A stretch of DNA of 32,464 nucleotides from a virus. The position numbers and the translations under genes are program-made. Shown one piece after another: positions 22,301 to 30,752 of this stretch. Location: IMG/VR virus record IMGVR_UViG_3300037193_001914, positions 1 to 32,464 of that record; one strand, given 5' to 3'. The notes under the pieces were generated by a model. That model ran no database searches and was not told the origin of the DNA. It saw only the letters and a list, made by a program, of their open reading frames with translations. The number at the start of each line of letters is the position of its first letter. Position 1 is the first letter of the stretch.

Positions 22301-22847
22301 CGGCCCCGGCGGGTGGCAGTGGCAGATGAACGTGCTCCGCGGTGCGTTCCCGGGGCTCGCACTGATCTCGGGCTTCCGCCCCGGCGCGATCACCGCCACC
22401 GGTAACCCGAGCTACCACGGCAAGGGCCGCGCGGTCGACGTGCCGCCCCGGATGGACGTCTTCAACTGGATCAAGGCCACGTTCGGCGCCAACACCAAGG
22501 AGCTGATCTTCTCCCCGGCGGGTGGGGGCCAGATCTGGAACGGCCGCCCGCACATGTACACGGGTGTCACGCGGGCCAACCACTGGGACCACGTGCACTG
22601 GGCCTACGACACCGGGGGGATGCTCCCATCCGGGATGACCGCGCACAACGCTTCTGGGCGTCCTGAGCGCGTCCTGAGCCCGTCCCAGACGGCCGCGTTC
22701 GAGCGCCTGGTGGATTGGCTCGACGCCAACGGCGGAGGCGGCCAGCGGCGCGGTGTGGAGCAGGTCCACGTGCACCTGGAGCAGACCTCGGGCTCGGCCG
22801 CCGAGACCGGGCGGTTCGTCGCGCTGGCGATGCGGGGGGTGGGCTGA
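19311..22847 (+). CDS. Tape measure protein with C-terminal M15-like peptidase
   Basis: A 1178-residue protein that sets tail length. An N-terminal hydrophobic stretch (about 25-65) leads to a long charged coiled coil (about 80-370, rich in A, E, R, D). Hydrophobic segments follow (about 560-620), then near-tandem repeats (about 630-850) built on FQAVG and RPTWDA/KPAWDA with WVW. The C-terminal region has SYHGKGRAVDV (H1036, D1043) and HWDHVHW (H1091-H1096), the metal-ligand pattern of M15-type D-Ala-D-Ala peptidases that cut peptidoglycan. This would aid DNA entry through the cell wall. GTG at 19311 is chosen for its 6-nt spacing from AGGAGG; GTG at 19308 is possible. It is the clearest cell-wall hydrolase domain in the genome. 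Confidence 0.9.
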   Translation: MAFIIGEGVIRVTLNSAGVAAKLGAITSAAGAAGAALAALPGLGASVAGIGGVLAGAFSGVGDALKGYQADQKAATKTGAASASAAKAHARQIRDAQQAVDDARRNAARVARDSAERVQDAMRDEARTARDVADAIEDAKENQARIAERGAEQMADASERVQDAMEDERRAQESLTDARAEAARQLEDLAEKVSDYALNEEGALIAVERARERLAETEADSSASALDLRDARHDLAVAEERLSDLQRERARDTAELREAEAKGVEGSDKVTAAREKLSEAEEKVRDAQEEAARTQREVARANAEAAEKVAEAVTQGQERMADAERATARARQDAAEAQQDANRAVTDALESLADAQASANEGTSAGAAATSAYADAMAKLLPSQREFVKQLISMAPLVDRLKAASADSFLPGLTQMLKDSEGLFPTFETHLRKTGEIMGDTARRFGELFKSDAFKTNLQTMLDSSLPITQAIGDSMVKIFDRFVQFGAEMAPVSEGVAYFITAVSDGFVGMLDVLAPHAETFKSIWISLGDIFKILLPVVGELVQAFATSLAPALAGIAVGLQVIAPLLPALVAGFLGLLGAVKVINTLIGVWKLLQLAFTLSPWGLAIAGLVGLVTALVTAYQTSETFRSIVDAVFKWIGEAGVWLWQNALKPAFDGIVAAFQAVGAFLSTVWTNVIRPTWDAVAAATTWLWQNILVPAFNGIKVAFQAVGDFFRWVWDAIIRPTWDALGVGIRFVIDMVKQSWEGWKIALRAVGDFFGWVWNSLIKPAWDALGNGIRWVIDNVVHPVFNGLKTGLQGISNAFTSTVDWIRTKWDQIREAARAPVQWVIDVVYNRGIRPVWNGIADVFGLGKLNEIRLAGGGVLPGYAPGIDSVPALLSPGEAVLVPELVKAIGPQNILAANRAASGRKPGARGRFAGGGIVGGITSFATDLFTKGPIDAVKGLFSGIMGDSRGTPGGGWVRHAMVELPVRVMNAIIDKAKSFVAGLFGGGIGGGTGPGGWQWQMNVLRGAFPGLALISGFRPGAITATGNPSYHGKGRAVDVPPRMDVFNWIKATFGANTKELIFSPAGGGQIWNGRPHMYTGVTRANHWDHVHWAYDTGGMLPSGMTAHNASGRPERVLSPSQTAAFERLVDWLDANGGGGQRRGVEQVHVHLEQTSGSAAETGRFVALAMRGVG

Positions 22848-22849
22848 CC

Positions 22850-23746
22850 ATGGCGCTGCTCGACGGGCAGTACAGCTACCGCGGGCTGATCTTCGGGGAC
22901 GGCTGCGAGATCCTGGTCAACTCCGCGGAGGGGTTCGAGGGGTTCGACATGCGCACCTCGGACTCCGATCAGCCGCGCGGGGACGGTGGCATCCGCGGCC
23001 TGGACTACGTCGCGCCGCGCACGGTCGCGTTCGAGCTCGTGGCCTGGGACCAGGGCGACGGCGACGGCACCACGTACGAGTCCGCCTGGGCCGCCGTGCG
23101 CTCGTCCTTCCGCCCGTCCCGGTCCACGGACTTCGACCTGACGTTCAAGCGCCCCGGCCAGCCCGAGCGGCTGATCCGCTGCCGGCCGGTCCAGCTCGTG
23201 CGCAACGAGGCGTGGGACCGCTACGGCCGGTCCGGCTACCCGCCGGTGGTGCTGCGCGCGGTGGACCCGCGGGTGTACTCGACCAGGGTCCGCACCGGCA
23301 TCGTCCCGGTGTACTCGGCCACCTCCTCGGGCATCGACTTCCCGCTGGAGTTCGACGAGGACTTCCTCACCTCCACCGGCACGCAGATCGAGTTCGTCGC
23401 GCAGAACGACGGCACCGCCGACGCGTTCCCGCTGATCCGGTTCTACGGCCACTCCAGCGGCTCGATCACCTCGGTCACGCTCACCAACACGACCACCGAT
23501 CAGGAGCTGACCATCTCGGCGGAGATCGTCGATGGCCAGGTTCTCCACGCCGACATGGAGGCCGCGGTCACCGGGTCGAACGCGCTCGTGATCCACCTGG
23601 ACGGGGCGAGCCGGTACGGGGACTGGGCACTGCCGCGCGAGGCGTTCGCGCTGGCCCCGGGCTCCAACACCCTGCGGTACGAGATCGAGGGGACCGCGAC
23701 CAACTCCGTCTGCGCGCTGACCTGGCGCGATACGTGGCTCGACTGA
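22850..23746 (+). CDS. Distal tail protein (Dit-like)
   Basis: A 298-residue protein. The N-terminal part (YSYRGLIFGDGCEILVNSAE, MRTSDSDQPRGDGG, VAFELVAWDQGDG) and the region PSRSTDFDLTFKRPGQPERL correspond to the ring-forming Dit domain at the tip of the tail tube. The C-terminal half is strand-rich (IRFYGHSSGSITSVTLTNTT) and may be a galectin-like or attachment domain. It starts 2 nt after the tape measure stop, as expected of Dit genes. Confidence 0.8.
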   Translation: MALLDGQYSYRGLIFGDGCEILVNSAEGFEGFDMRTSDSDQPRGDGGIRGLDYVAPRTVAFELVAWDQGDGDGTTYESAWAAVRSSFRPSRSTDFDLTFKRPGQPERLIRCRPVQLVRNEAWDRYGRSGYPPVVLRAVDPRVYSTRVRTGIVPVYSATSSGIDFPLEFDEDFLTSTGTQIEFVAQNDGTADAFPLIRFYGHSSGSITSVTLTNTTTDQELTISAEIVDGQVLHADMEAAVTGSNALVIHLDGASRYGDWALPREAFALAPGSNTLRYEIEGTATNSVCALTWRDTWLD

Positions 23747-23756
23747 AAGGGATCTG

Positions 23757-25232
23757 ATGGCCACCACCACCTACGTCGACTCCACGTTCGCGGTCAACGC
23801 GATCGGCGGTCGCACGAACGCCTCCGGCGACGCCGTGGGTGACTACACAGCCGAGGAGGCGCGGTTCGTCGCGCAGATCCTCACCCCGGGCTACCTCAAG
23901 CCCACCGACTCCTTCAAGGTCACCGCGCAGTCCAGCCCGAACATGACCGTGAAGGTCGGCTCCGGCTCGGCGAAGGCCGACTACTACGTGGTCGAGGGCC
24001 AGGTCGGCGGGCAGGGCACCTACGTGGTGCGCCTGGACGTGGCTAACCAGAACGTCACCATCACCGCAGCCGACGCCTCGCAGGCCCGCACCGACGAGAT
24101 CTACCTGGTGATCAGGGACGACACCTACGACGCGGGCTCGCTGGGGCTGCCCCGGCTCGGGTACCGGCGTGGGGACCTCGGCGGGGCGGCTCCGGGGCCG
24201 GACGCGGCCTGGGAGGCGTACGCCCTGCTGGCCTCGATCTCGGTCCCGGCGCTCACCACCTCGATCATCAACGACCTGATCACCGACGAGCGCGTCGAGG
24301 CGGGCCTGCTGTCGCGGCTGAACCCCGACGTCATCTCCGACCACGGGGCTCTGACCGGGCTGGGCGACGACGACCACACCCAGTACCACACCGACGCTCG
24401 CGGCGACGCCCGGTACTACACCAAGTCGCAGGTCGACAGCGAACTGGCCGACAAGGCCGACACGGTGCACACCCACGGCGCCAGCGACATCACCACCGGC
24501 ACGCTCTCCTCGGCTCGGCTGCCGACCAACATGGGCGCGAAGTCGTTCACGAGCATCGACGTCACCGGCTCCGGCGGCATCGAGATGAACGGCAACGACC
24601 TGGACATGGGCTCGAGCGGGACGATCTACACCTCGGCGTCCGGCGGGGCCATCAACGGCCGGACCACGAACTCGTCGCCGTGGGTGGGGATGGACAACGG
24701 CGGGCCCTACATGCGGTTCTGGTGGAACGGCTCGGTCGTGCAGTTCGTGAACGCGACCTCGAACACGGTCATGAAGAACTTCGTGATCGACCACCCGACC
24801 GACTCGGACCGGCACCTGGTGCACGGCTGCACCGAGTCCCCGCACGGTGGCGTGGAGTACTGGGGCGAAGCCGTGCTCAAGAACGGACGGGCCACGGTCA
24901 CGCTGCCGGCCTACTTCGAGGCGCTGACCCGCGAGGAGGACCGGGTCGTGCAGGTCTCGATCGTGCTCCCGGACGACGATATGTCCGACGAGGGTGACGA
25001 CGAGGCACCGGAGGCTCCGGAGTACACCCTGCTCGCCCCGGTGGCCGCCTCTCGCCCGCGCGACGGGCGCTTCCGTATCGCGTGTGGGATGCCCGACGGC
25101 ACGCGCGTCTCGTGGCTCGTGAAGGCCGTGCGAGGGGACGTGCCGGTGCTCGACGTCGAGCCGCTCAAGTCCGATGTGGAGGTCGGCGGCATCGGCCCGT
25201 ACACGTTCATCCAGCCGAAGACCGGCGACTGA
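23757..25232 (+). CDS. Tail fibre / minor tail protein
   Basis: A 491-residue protein. The N-terminal 190 residues form a structural domain that probably docks on the tail tip (VDSTFAVNAIGGRTN, FKVTAQSSPNMTVKVGSGSA). Residues about 195-260 carry fibre-type motifs: HGALTGLGDDDHTQYH, ARYYTKSQVD, and VHTHGASDI with a His-x-His motif that in other phages binds iron in trimeric fibres. A glycine/serine-rich shaft and a compact C-terminal domain follow, with an acidic loop (PDDDMSDEGDDEAPEAPE). It is a likely receptor-binding component. The ribosome site is AAAGGGA. Confidence 0.75.
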   Translation: MATTTYVDSTFAVNAIGGRTNASGDAVGDYTAEEARFVAQILTPGYLKPTDSFKVTAQSSPNMTVKVGSGSAKADYYVVEGQVGGQGTYVVRLDVANQNVTITAADASQARTDEIYLVIRDDTYDAGSLGLPRLGYRRGDLGGAAPGPDAAWEAYALLASISVPALTTSIINDLITDERVEAGLLSRLNPDVISDHGALTGLGDDDHTQYHTDARGDARYYTKSQVDSELADKADTVHTHGASDITTGTLSSARLPTNMGAKSFTSIDVTGSGGIEMNGNDLDMGSSGTIYTSASGGAINGRTTNSSPWVGMDNGGPYMRFWWNGSVVQFVNATSNTVMKNFVIDHPTDSDRHLVHGCTESPHGGVEYWGEAVLKNGRATVTLPAYFEALTREEDRVVQVSIVLPDDDMSDEGDDEAPEAPEYTLLAPVAASRPRDGRFRIACGMPDGTRVSWLVKAVRGDVPVLDVEPLKSDVEVGGIGPYTFIQPKTGD

Positions 25233-25238
25233 CCCCCG

Positions 25239-25262
25239 AGCACGCTCCCCAGCACGCTCCCC
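25239..25262 (+). repeat. Tandem 12-bp repeat
   Basis: AGCACGCTCCCC occurs twice in direct succession in the 50-nt gap between two tail genes. It probably arose by slippage and has no evident function. Confidence 0.7.
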
Positions 25263-25282
25263 ACCAGTAAGGAGAACCCCCG

Positions 25283-25648
25283 ATGGCCACCGGCCTGATC
25301 ACCGCCGAGGCGAACTCGATCCTCACTGACCTCGGTACCACCTACTCCTACATCCAGCTGCACGTCGGCGACCCGGGCTCCGCGGGAACCGCGAACGTGG
25401 CCACCGAGACCGACCGGGTGCAGGCCACCTGGACCACCCCCGCCAGCGGCGCGATGGCCAACAGCGGTGCGATCCAGTGGACCAACGTCGCGGGCACCGA
25501 GGACTACACCCACTTCTCGGTGTGGACCGCGTCCACCTCGGGCAGCTGCGGGTGGACCGGGACCATCACCGCGAACGCGGTCACCACCGGCGACAACTTC
25601 ACCATCCCCGACGGGGACCTGGATGTGTCGCTGAGCGTCGCGTCCTGA
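25283..25648 (+). CDS. Small tail fibre protein
   Basis: A 121-residue protein. SYIQLHVGDPGSAGTANVAT, then MANSGAIQWTNVAG and THFSVWTASTSGSCGWTGTI match a small strand-rich module common in actinophage tail operons, where it is usually labelled as a tail fibre or tip protein. It is probably exposed at the tail tip. AAGGAGA precedes the ATG. No enzymatic motif. Confidence 0.7.
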   Translation: MATGLITAEANSILTDLGTTYSYIQLHVGDPGSAGTANVATETDRVQATWTTPASGAMANSGAIQWTNVAGTEDYTHFSVWTASTSGSCGWTGTITANAVTTGDNFTIPDGDLDVSLSVAS

Positions 25649-25695
25649 TACCCGACCTCCTACCGCACGAGCACGAAAGCAGGTGACGCAAGGCC

Positions 25696-28600
25696 GTGGC
25701 CACGATCGTGCTCGTGATGGCCAACTCGGCAGCCGGAACGGCGGGTGACCTGGTTCTGGAGGGGCTCCTCCAGGCCGCAGGTCACACCGTGGTTCGCCGG
25801 TCCGACGAGGAGGCCGAGTACGGGGGCGCCTACGACGGGGTGGTGGTCTCGGACTCCTGCTCCGGGGGCACGGTTGGCTCGAAGTACGACACGGCGGCGG
25901 TCCCGGGCGTCACGTTCGAGAACGTCACGTGGCGGCTGGGCACCTACCTGGCCGGGCTCAGCGGCACTCAGCTCACGGTCTACGACGTTGAGGGCAACGG
26001 CGGTCTGACCGGCACCGTCACCGCCTTCACCGAGACCGTCAGCGTCCAGGGCATCGACACCGATACGTTGCCCGGCACGCCGACGATCGTCGCCCGGTTC
26101 TTGGGCGATGCGGACCACGGCGTGATCGTGCACTGGCCCGCCGGGTCGAACCTGACCTCGGGAACCGCACCGGCCAAGCGTGCGTTCATCCGGTTCGGCG
26201 ACGGAGCGGTGCCGGTCATGACCGCCGACGGCACCACGCTCGTGGAGGCCACGTTCGCGTGGGCGTTCGGGAGCGGCGGCGCGACCGTCGAGGGCACCGG
26301 CTCGGCCGCGCTCAGCTTCACCGGCGCAGCCACCGGCCGCCGGATCGGACCGATCAGCGAGTCCGGCACGCTGGCCGACGTCGTGGCCGAGGTCTACTCG
26401 AACCGGATCAACTCGACCGGCGACGAGAGCTACGACGTGCCGAGCTCGGGCGAGGCCGCCGACCTGGCCGCCGCGTTCGGCGAGGTGACGGCCGGGGACT
26501 ACGTGGCCGCTGCTGCGCTGGTGGACCCGTACGAGTACGACGTGGTGGAGTTCTCCGACACCGCCACCGGCCGGGACCACGTGTTCCTGCGCGAGCGGAC
26601 GCCGTCCACCCGGTTCTGGGGCTTCTACGTGTGGAGTCTCGATCCCGGTCGAACCGACATGGTGGTGGAGGCGCCGCACCCGAAGTCGGACCTGCACACG
26701 CACACCGAGGCCGCGTCGCTGTTCAACAAGAACAACTCCCGCGCCTTCCTGCTCTCCACCACGCACCGCAACGCCAACGCGGCCACCGACGGGTCCGGGA
26801 ACCGGGTCTCGGACCTGGCCAACTACACCGGCGTGAACCCGTTCCAGTCCGTGCACGAGGTCGTGGCCGTCGCGGACACGACCGTGGTGCAGGTCCACGG
26901 CTACGGCAACTCGACCGACCCGGACTACGACATCATCGTGAGCGAGGGGCAGTCGTCGCCCTCGCAGCGCACCCAGGGGCTCGCGCAGGACCTGCGGGAC
27001 AACGTGGTGGTCAACGCTGCTGCGGCCCGAGTCGCGGTCTACGACGGCGTGGTGGGCACCGCGCTCGGCGCGACCGGCAACGTCCAGGGCCAGTGGTCTC
27101 GAGCCCAGGGCGATCACTACTGGGTGCACGTCGAGCAGAACAGCGACGTCCGCAGCGACACCACTGCCCGCGGGCAGGTCGAGGACGTGCTGGCGCTCGG
27201 CATCCCCGACGTGGGGGAGGGCTCCGCAGAGGCGACCCTGGCATTCTCAGCAGCCGCTCAGGGCGTCCGTGAGACGTCGGGGGCGGGGTCCGCGGGTCTG
27301 ACCCACACCGCGACCGCCAACGGGCAGCGGGAGACCTTCGGCTCGGGCGGTTCCACGCTCGGCGGGCTGGCCGCGGTCGCGGTCGGGCTGCGCACCGTGC
27401 TCGGCGACCCGGACGCCCCACTGGGCGGGGTCACCTCCGCCGCAGTCGGCGTCCGTGAGGTGCTCGGGCAGCCCGGTGCGGGGTCGCTCGGCGGCGTCAC
27501 GTCCCTGGCGATCGGCTTCCGTGAGACCTTCGGCTCGGGCTCGGCGTTCCGCATCTTCACCGCGACCGCGCTCGGCTCGGTGAACGGACAGCGTGTCGGC
27601 GTCGGCTCCGCCGTGCTCGGGTTCTCCGCGACCGCCTCCGGCGCGGGCACCGGCCCGGTCGAGGGCACGGCAAGCGCGGTGCTCGTCTTCACCTCCACCG
27701 CGACTGCGGAGGTCACCCAGCCCACCGGGTTCGGTGAGGGGCAGGCGGCGCTCACCATCACGGCGACAGCGGCCGGGCAGCGGGAGACCTTCGGGACCGC
27801 GAGCTCAGCGTTCGTCTTCTACTCCGACGCGCCGGTGGATGAGCTGGTCGAGACGCCGACCCCGGTCGCGCGGCCGAAGGTGTTCGCGGCCACGCTGGTC
27901 GCGCGCGTGCCGGCCTCCTCCGGGGCGCCCTCGCTGGTCGAGGTGGACCGGCTCATCTTCGAGGGCCTCTCCTACACCCACGAGCTGAACCGGCCCGGGA
28001 GCGCCTCTCTGGGCGTCCCGATCCGCACGCTGTCAGACGCCGCGAAGGAGCGCCTGGCCGACCTGGCCGCGCACCCGTCCGAGGTCTGGATCTACTGGGG
28101 CTCGGACGTGGTGTGGGCCGGTGAGATCCAGACCATCGGCATCCAGGACCAGACCGTCCAGCTCGGGTGCGCGGGCCTGCTCGGCTACACCTGGCGCATG
28201 GGCGTGACCACCGACCTGACCTACAGCCAGGTGGACCAGTTCGCGATCGCCAAGAGCCTGGTGGACCACTGGCAGGGGCAGGCGTTCGGGAACTACGGCA
28301 TCGACACCTCCGGGATCAGCGCCTCCGGGGTCGAGCGCGACCGCACCTACCTGCGCGACGAGCTGCACAACATCGGGCAGCGGTTGCAGGAGCTGGGCGC
28401 GGTCATCGACGGGTTCGACATGCACGTGGACCCGTCCAGCCGCGAGCTCGTGCTGTCCTACCCGACCCGTGGTGCCGACCTCACGGCGTCGGTGTTCTTC
28501 GACGAGCGGAACATCGACTCCGCGTCGGTCGCGCTCTCGGTCGGGCCCGATGACCTGGTCACCGACGGGTCGTTCACCGGCACGCTGGCCAGCGACACCG

Positions 28601-28941
28601 GCACCAACACCGTGACCTACGCGGAGCGGTCCAACGCCGCGCTGCGGGCCACCTACGGGCGCTCCTGGGGCTCGGAGAACTTCCAGAACGTCACCGTGGA
28701 GGAGACGGTGGCCGGGCACGGCGACGCGTACATGAACGCCCGGGACGGGGTGTTCTTCCAGCCGGGCGTGACCATCGTGCCGCGGGCGGGCGCGGACATC
28801 GGCGACTTCGACCCCGGCGACACCGTGACCTACTCCTACGACGCGGGGCTCGGGCGCCAGACCGGCAGCTACCGCGTGGCCAAGGTGACCGTGGACGTGG
28901 ACGCGTCGGGCACCACGCGGATCCGGACCGAGTTCGTTTAG
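25696..28941 (+). CDS. Mosaic minor tail protein: hydrolase-like domain, repeats, hub-like domain
   Basis: A 1081-residue protein with at least three parts. Residues about 220-510 hold a histidine- and acid-rich core: APHPKSDLHTHTE (H328-E338), STTHRNAN (H357), VHEVV (H387) and QVHGYG (H401). This pattern suggests a metal-dependent hydrolase, but the family is unassigned. Residues about 510-715 are a run of degenerate repeats around L.F.ATA.G.RETFG.GSA, one unit of which also lies near residue 205. Residues about 715-1081 (GLSYTHELNRPGSASLGVPI, VWAGEIQTIGIQ, GQRLQELGAVIDGFDMHVDP) resemble the Gp37-like tail-hub proteins of actinophages. GTG start. It may combine structure, wall or capsule hydrolysis and host contact. 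Confidence 0.75.
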   Translation: MATIVLVMANSAAGTAGDLVLEGLLQAAGHTVVRRSDEEAEYGGAYDGVVVSDSCSGGTVGSKYDTAAVPGVTFENVTWRLGTYLAGLSGTQLTVYDVEGNGGLTGTVTAFTETVSVQGIDTDTLPGTPTIVARFLGDADHGVIVHWPAGSNLTSGTAPAKRAFIRFGDGAVPVMTADGTTLVEATFAWAFGSGGATVEGTGSAALSFTGAATGRRIGPISESGTLADVVAEVYSNRINSTGDESYDVPSSGEAADLAAAFGEVTAGDYVAAAALVDPYEYDVVEFSDTATGRDHVFLRERTPSTRFWGFYVWSLDPGRTDMVVEAPHPKSDLHTHTEAASLFNKNNSRAFLLSTTHRNANAATDGSGNRVSDLANYTGVNPFQSVHEVVAVADTTVVQVHGYGNSTDPDYDIIVSEGQSSPSQRTQGLAQDLRDNVVVNAAAARVAVYDGVVGTALGATGNVQGQWSRAQGDHYWVHVEQNSDVRSDTTARGQVEDVLALGIPDVGEGSAEATLAFSAAAQGVRETSGAGSAGLTHTATANGQRETFGSGGSTLGGLAAVAVGLRTVLGDPDAPLGGVTSAAVGVREVLGQPGAGSLGGVTSLAIGFRETFGSGSAFRIFTATALGSVNGQRVGVGSAVLGFSATASGAGTGPVEGTASAVLVFTSTATAEVTQPTGFGEGQAALTITATAAGQRETFGTASSAFVFYSDAPVDELVETPTPVARPKVFAATLVARVPASSGAPSLVEVDRLIFEGLSYTHELNRPGSASLGVPIRTLSDAAKERLADLAAHPSEVWIYWGSDVVWAGEIQTIGIQDQTVQLGCAGLLGYTWRMGVTTDLTYSQVDQFAIAKSLVDHWQGQAFGNYGIDTSGISASGVERDRTYLRDELHNIGQRLQELGAVIDGFDMHVDPSSRELVLSYPTRGADLTASVFFDERNIDSASVALSVGPDDLVTDGSFTGTLASDTGTNTVTYAERSNAALRATYGRSWGSENFQNVTVEETVAGHGDAYMNARDGVFFQPGVTIVPRAGADIGDFDPGDTVTYSYDAGLGRQTGSYRVAKVTVDVDASGTTRIRTEFV

Positions 28942-28955
28942 GGGATCATGAAGCC

Positions 28956-29693
28956 ATGACGACCGACACCCGTCGCTTCGACACCATCGAGCGGGTGGTG
29001 CGCGACGAACGCCGACGCGTGGACGACCTGCAGTCCACCGTGATGGCCCGCCTGGCCACGCACACGCACCCGGCTGAGGGCGACGCGGTGACGTCGGTGA
29101 ACGGCGAGACCGGGGCCGTGGTGCTGGACGCCGCCGACGTCGGGGCTGCGGCCGAGGCGCACACCCACGACGCGGCCGACGTCGAGTCGGGGACGCTGGA
29201 CATCGCCCGGATCCCCACCGGTACCACGAGTACCACGGTGTCACTGGGCAACCACACGCACACTGTGTACGCGCTCTACGGAAACTCGCAGGCAGTGATC
29301 GCGCACTCGGACACCGCGTCGACCACCACGAGCGGAACCTACGTGGCCGGGACCACGCTCGGGATCGCGTTCACCGCTCCGAGCACCGGTGCGGTGTTGG
29401 TGCACCACTCGGCCAGTCTGGGCACGCCGTCCGGATCCGACATCTCTGCCTCGTTCGAGATCCGGACCGGGACCACCGTCGGTTCCGGCACGTTGTTCTA
29501 CGGCCCCAACGACAGCGACATGGTCTATTGCGGCGGGAACATGGCCCTGGACGCGGGGCGGACCACCCTGGTCACCGGACTGACGGCGGGGAACAGCTAC
29601 AACGCCCGGATCATGGTGCGGCGGATCACCGGTGCGGGCACGGTCAGCTACGCCCGCCGGAAGATCGTGGTCGTCCCCGCTCCGAGGTCCTAG
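28956..29693 (+). CDS. Tail fibre protein with His-x-His motifs
   Basis: A 245-residue protein. An N-terminal helix rich in charge (FDTIERVVRDERRRVDDLQ) suits trimerisation or docking. Three His-x-His motifs follow (THTHP, AHTHD, NHTHT), typical of metal-binding trimeric fibres. SVNGETGAVVLDAADVG is a widespread phage fibre module. The C-terminal strand-rich domain may bind the receptor. It lies 14 nt after the mosaic tail protein and probably attaches to it. Confidence 0.75.
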   Translation: MTTDTRRFDTIERVVRDERRRVDDLQSTVMARLATHTHPAEGDAVTSVNGETGAVVLDAADVGAAAEAHTHDAADVESGTLDIARIPTGTTSTTVSLGNHTHTVYALYGNSQAVIAHSDTASTTTSGTYVAGTTLGIAFTAPSTGAVLVHHSASLGTPSGSDISASFEIRTGTTVGSGTLFYGPNDSDMVYCGGNMALDAGRTTLVTGLTAGNSYNARIMVRRITGAGTVSYARRKIVVVPAPRS

Positions 29694-29702
29694 GAGGAAA
29701 GC

Positions 29703-30086
29703 GTGTACAAGCTCAACAGGCGAGACGTGGACCTGGTAGCGCTTGCCGAGGAGATCGGGGCCCGCGTCGGACGCCCAGTGGCGCTGACTGACGCGTGGGA
29801 ACCCGGGGCCGCTGAGGGGCTGCTCATCGTCACCGACCCGGAGACGGGAGTCGAGCTGGACGTGGACGCCCCAGCGGTGCAGGCCGCGGTCGCTGCGCAC
29901 ACCCCGCCCCCGCCCGAGCCGGACCCTCTCGACCAGCTCCAGGCCGCGCTCGCGGGGGCCACCACCGTGGCCAAGCTGCGCGACGCCCTGGGGAGCTACG
30001 CAGCGGCGGAGAAGCGCAGACGCCTCGTGCCCGACCGGCTGGTGCCACTGCAGCGGGACGACGAACGGCCCGCACAGGGCCTCTGA
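29703..30086 (+). CDS. Hypothetical protein at the end of the tail operon
   Basis: A 127-residue protein. A compact N-terminal half (DLVALAEEIGARVGRPVALT, LLIVTDPETGVELDVDAP) is followed by a proline-rich linker (TPPPPEPDP) and a helical basic C-terminus. It starts with GTG after AGGAGGAAA. It could be a fibre chaperone or a tail accessory protein; no family recognised. The stop lies inside a bidirectional hairpin. Confidence 0.65.
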   Translation: MYKLNRRDVDLVALAEEIGARVGRPVALTDAWEPGAAEGLLIVTDPETGVELDVDAPAVQAAVAAHTPPPPEPDPLDQLQAALAGATTVAKLRDALGSYAAAEKRRRLVPDRLVPLQRDDERPAQGL

Positions 30087-30106
30087 GGGCGCGCTGTACG
30101 GGCCGT
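30065..30106. terminator. Bidirectional terminator between convergent operons
   Basis: The stem ACGGCCCG / CGGGCCGT (30065-30072, 30099-30106) extends by ACAG/CTGT past one mismatch, leaving a 16-nt loop. It separates the end of the + strand tail operon from the stop of the - strand lipoprotein gene. Confidence 0.65.
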
Positions 30107-30119
30107 GGTCGAACCCGGG

Positions 30120-30704
30120 TCAGAACCGGGTCGTGTCGATGTGCAGCTCCACGGTCTCCGGGGTGTTGTCGAACATCGCCGTGCCGTCGGGCCAGGGCTC
30201 GTACAGCGTGGCGTAGAGCTGGGTCGCGTTCGGCTCGGTCTCCGGTGCCGCGAGCACCCAGTCGCTCACGCCGGTGGCGCCCGGCCGGACCGGGCCGCCG
30301 GCATACCGCACGTCGTCCGCACCCAGCGTCCACTCCCACGCTGCGCCGGTCTCGGTGAACCCGCCCATCAGCATCGCGGCGGTGGCCCGCGGCTCCGGGT
30401 TGGCGTTGGTGAACTCGATGGTGACCATCACGTACCGCTTCGCCCGCTGCTCCGGGTCGCTCGGGTAGCCGCTGATCCGCGCGGGCCACTCGTACGGGCG
30501 CGAGGTCACCCGCAACGTGGAGCCGGACGAGAAGGTGTGCGTACCGGACTGCTCGATCACGGGGGTCTCCGGGGTGGTGACGTCGTACGAGGTGTCGAAC
30601 GCGGGGTCGCCGACCTCGGGCTCGATCGCGGGCGGGGCGGGGGTTGTGCAGGCGGCCAGCGCAGCACCGAGCAGGGCGGCGACAGCCAGGTGACGGAGGT
30701 TCAC
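30120..30704 (-). CDS. Secreted lipoprotein, DUF4352-like
   Basis: A 194-residue lipoprotein. GTG at 30704 is chosen because AGGAAGG precedes it and it places a classic signal peptide at the N-terminus: NLRHLAVAALLGAAL followed by the lipobox LAAC with the lipidated cysteine near residue 18. The mature part has an immunoglobulin-like, strand-rich pattern (YVMVTIEFTNANPEP, then VRPGATGVSDWVLAA) as in DUF4352/telokin-like surface proteins. It would sit on the outer face of the host membrane. Phage-encoded lipoproteins of this kind often block superinfection; that role is inferred from its - strand location and type. A longer frame upstream lacks the signal peptide. Confidence 0.8.
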   Translation of the reverse strand: MNLRHLAVAALLGAALAACTTPAPPAIEPEVGDPAFDTSYDVTTPETPVIEQSGTHTFSSGSTLRVTSRPYEWPARISGYPSDPEQRAKRYVMVTIEFTNANPEPRATAAMLMGGFTETGAAWEWTLGADDVRYAGGPVRPGATGVSDWVLAAPETEPNATQLYATLYEPWPDGTAMFDNTPETVELHIDTTRF

Positions 30705-30729
30705 GGGGAGCCTTCCTGGACGTGCGAAA

Positions 30730-30752
30730 GCCCCGTCGGGGTGCGACGGGGC
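30730..30752 (-). terminator. Hairpin between 30770 gene and lipoprotein gene
   Basis: A 9-bp stem, GCCCCGTCG / CGACGGGGC, with a 5-nt loop, followed on the - strand by TTTCGC. It would stop or attenuate transcription 25 nt before the lipoprotein start, so that gene may be expressed at a lower, read-through level. Confidence 0.6.

Noticed and set aside
20448-22775. 775-codon - strand frame opposite the tape measure
   Set aside because: Antisense of repetitive coding DNA, with a repetitive non-protein-like composition.
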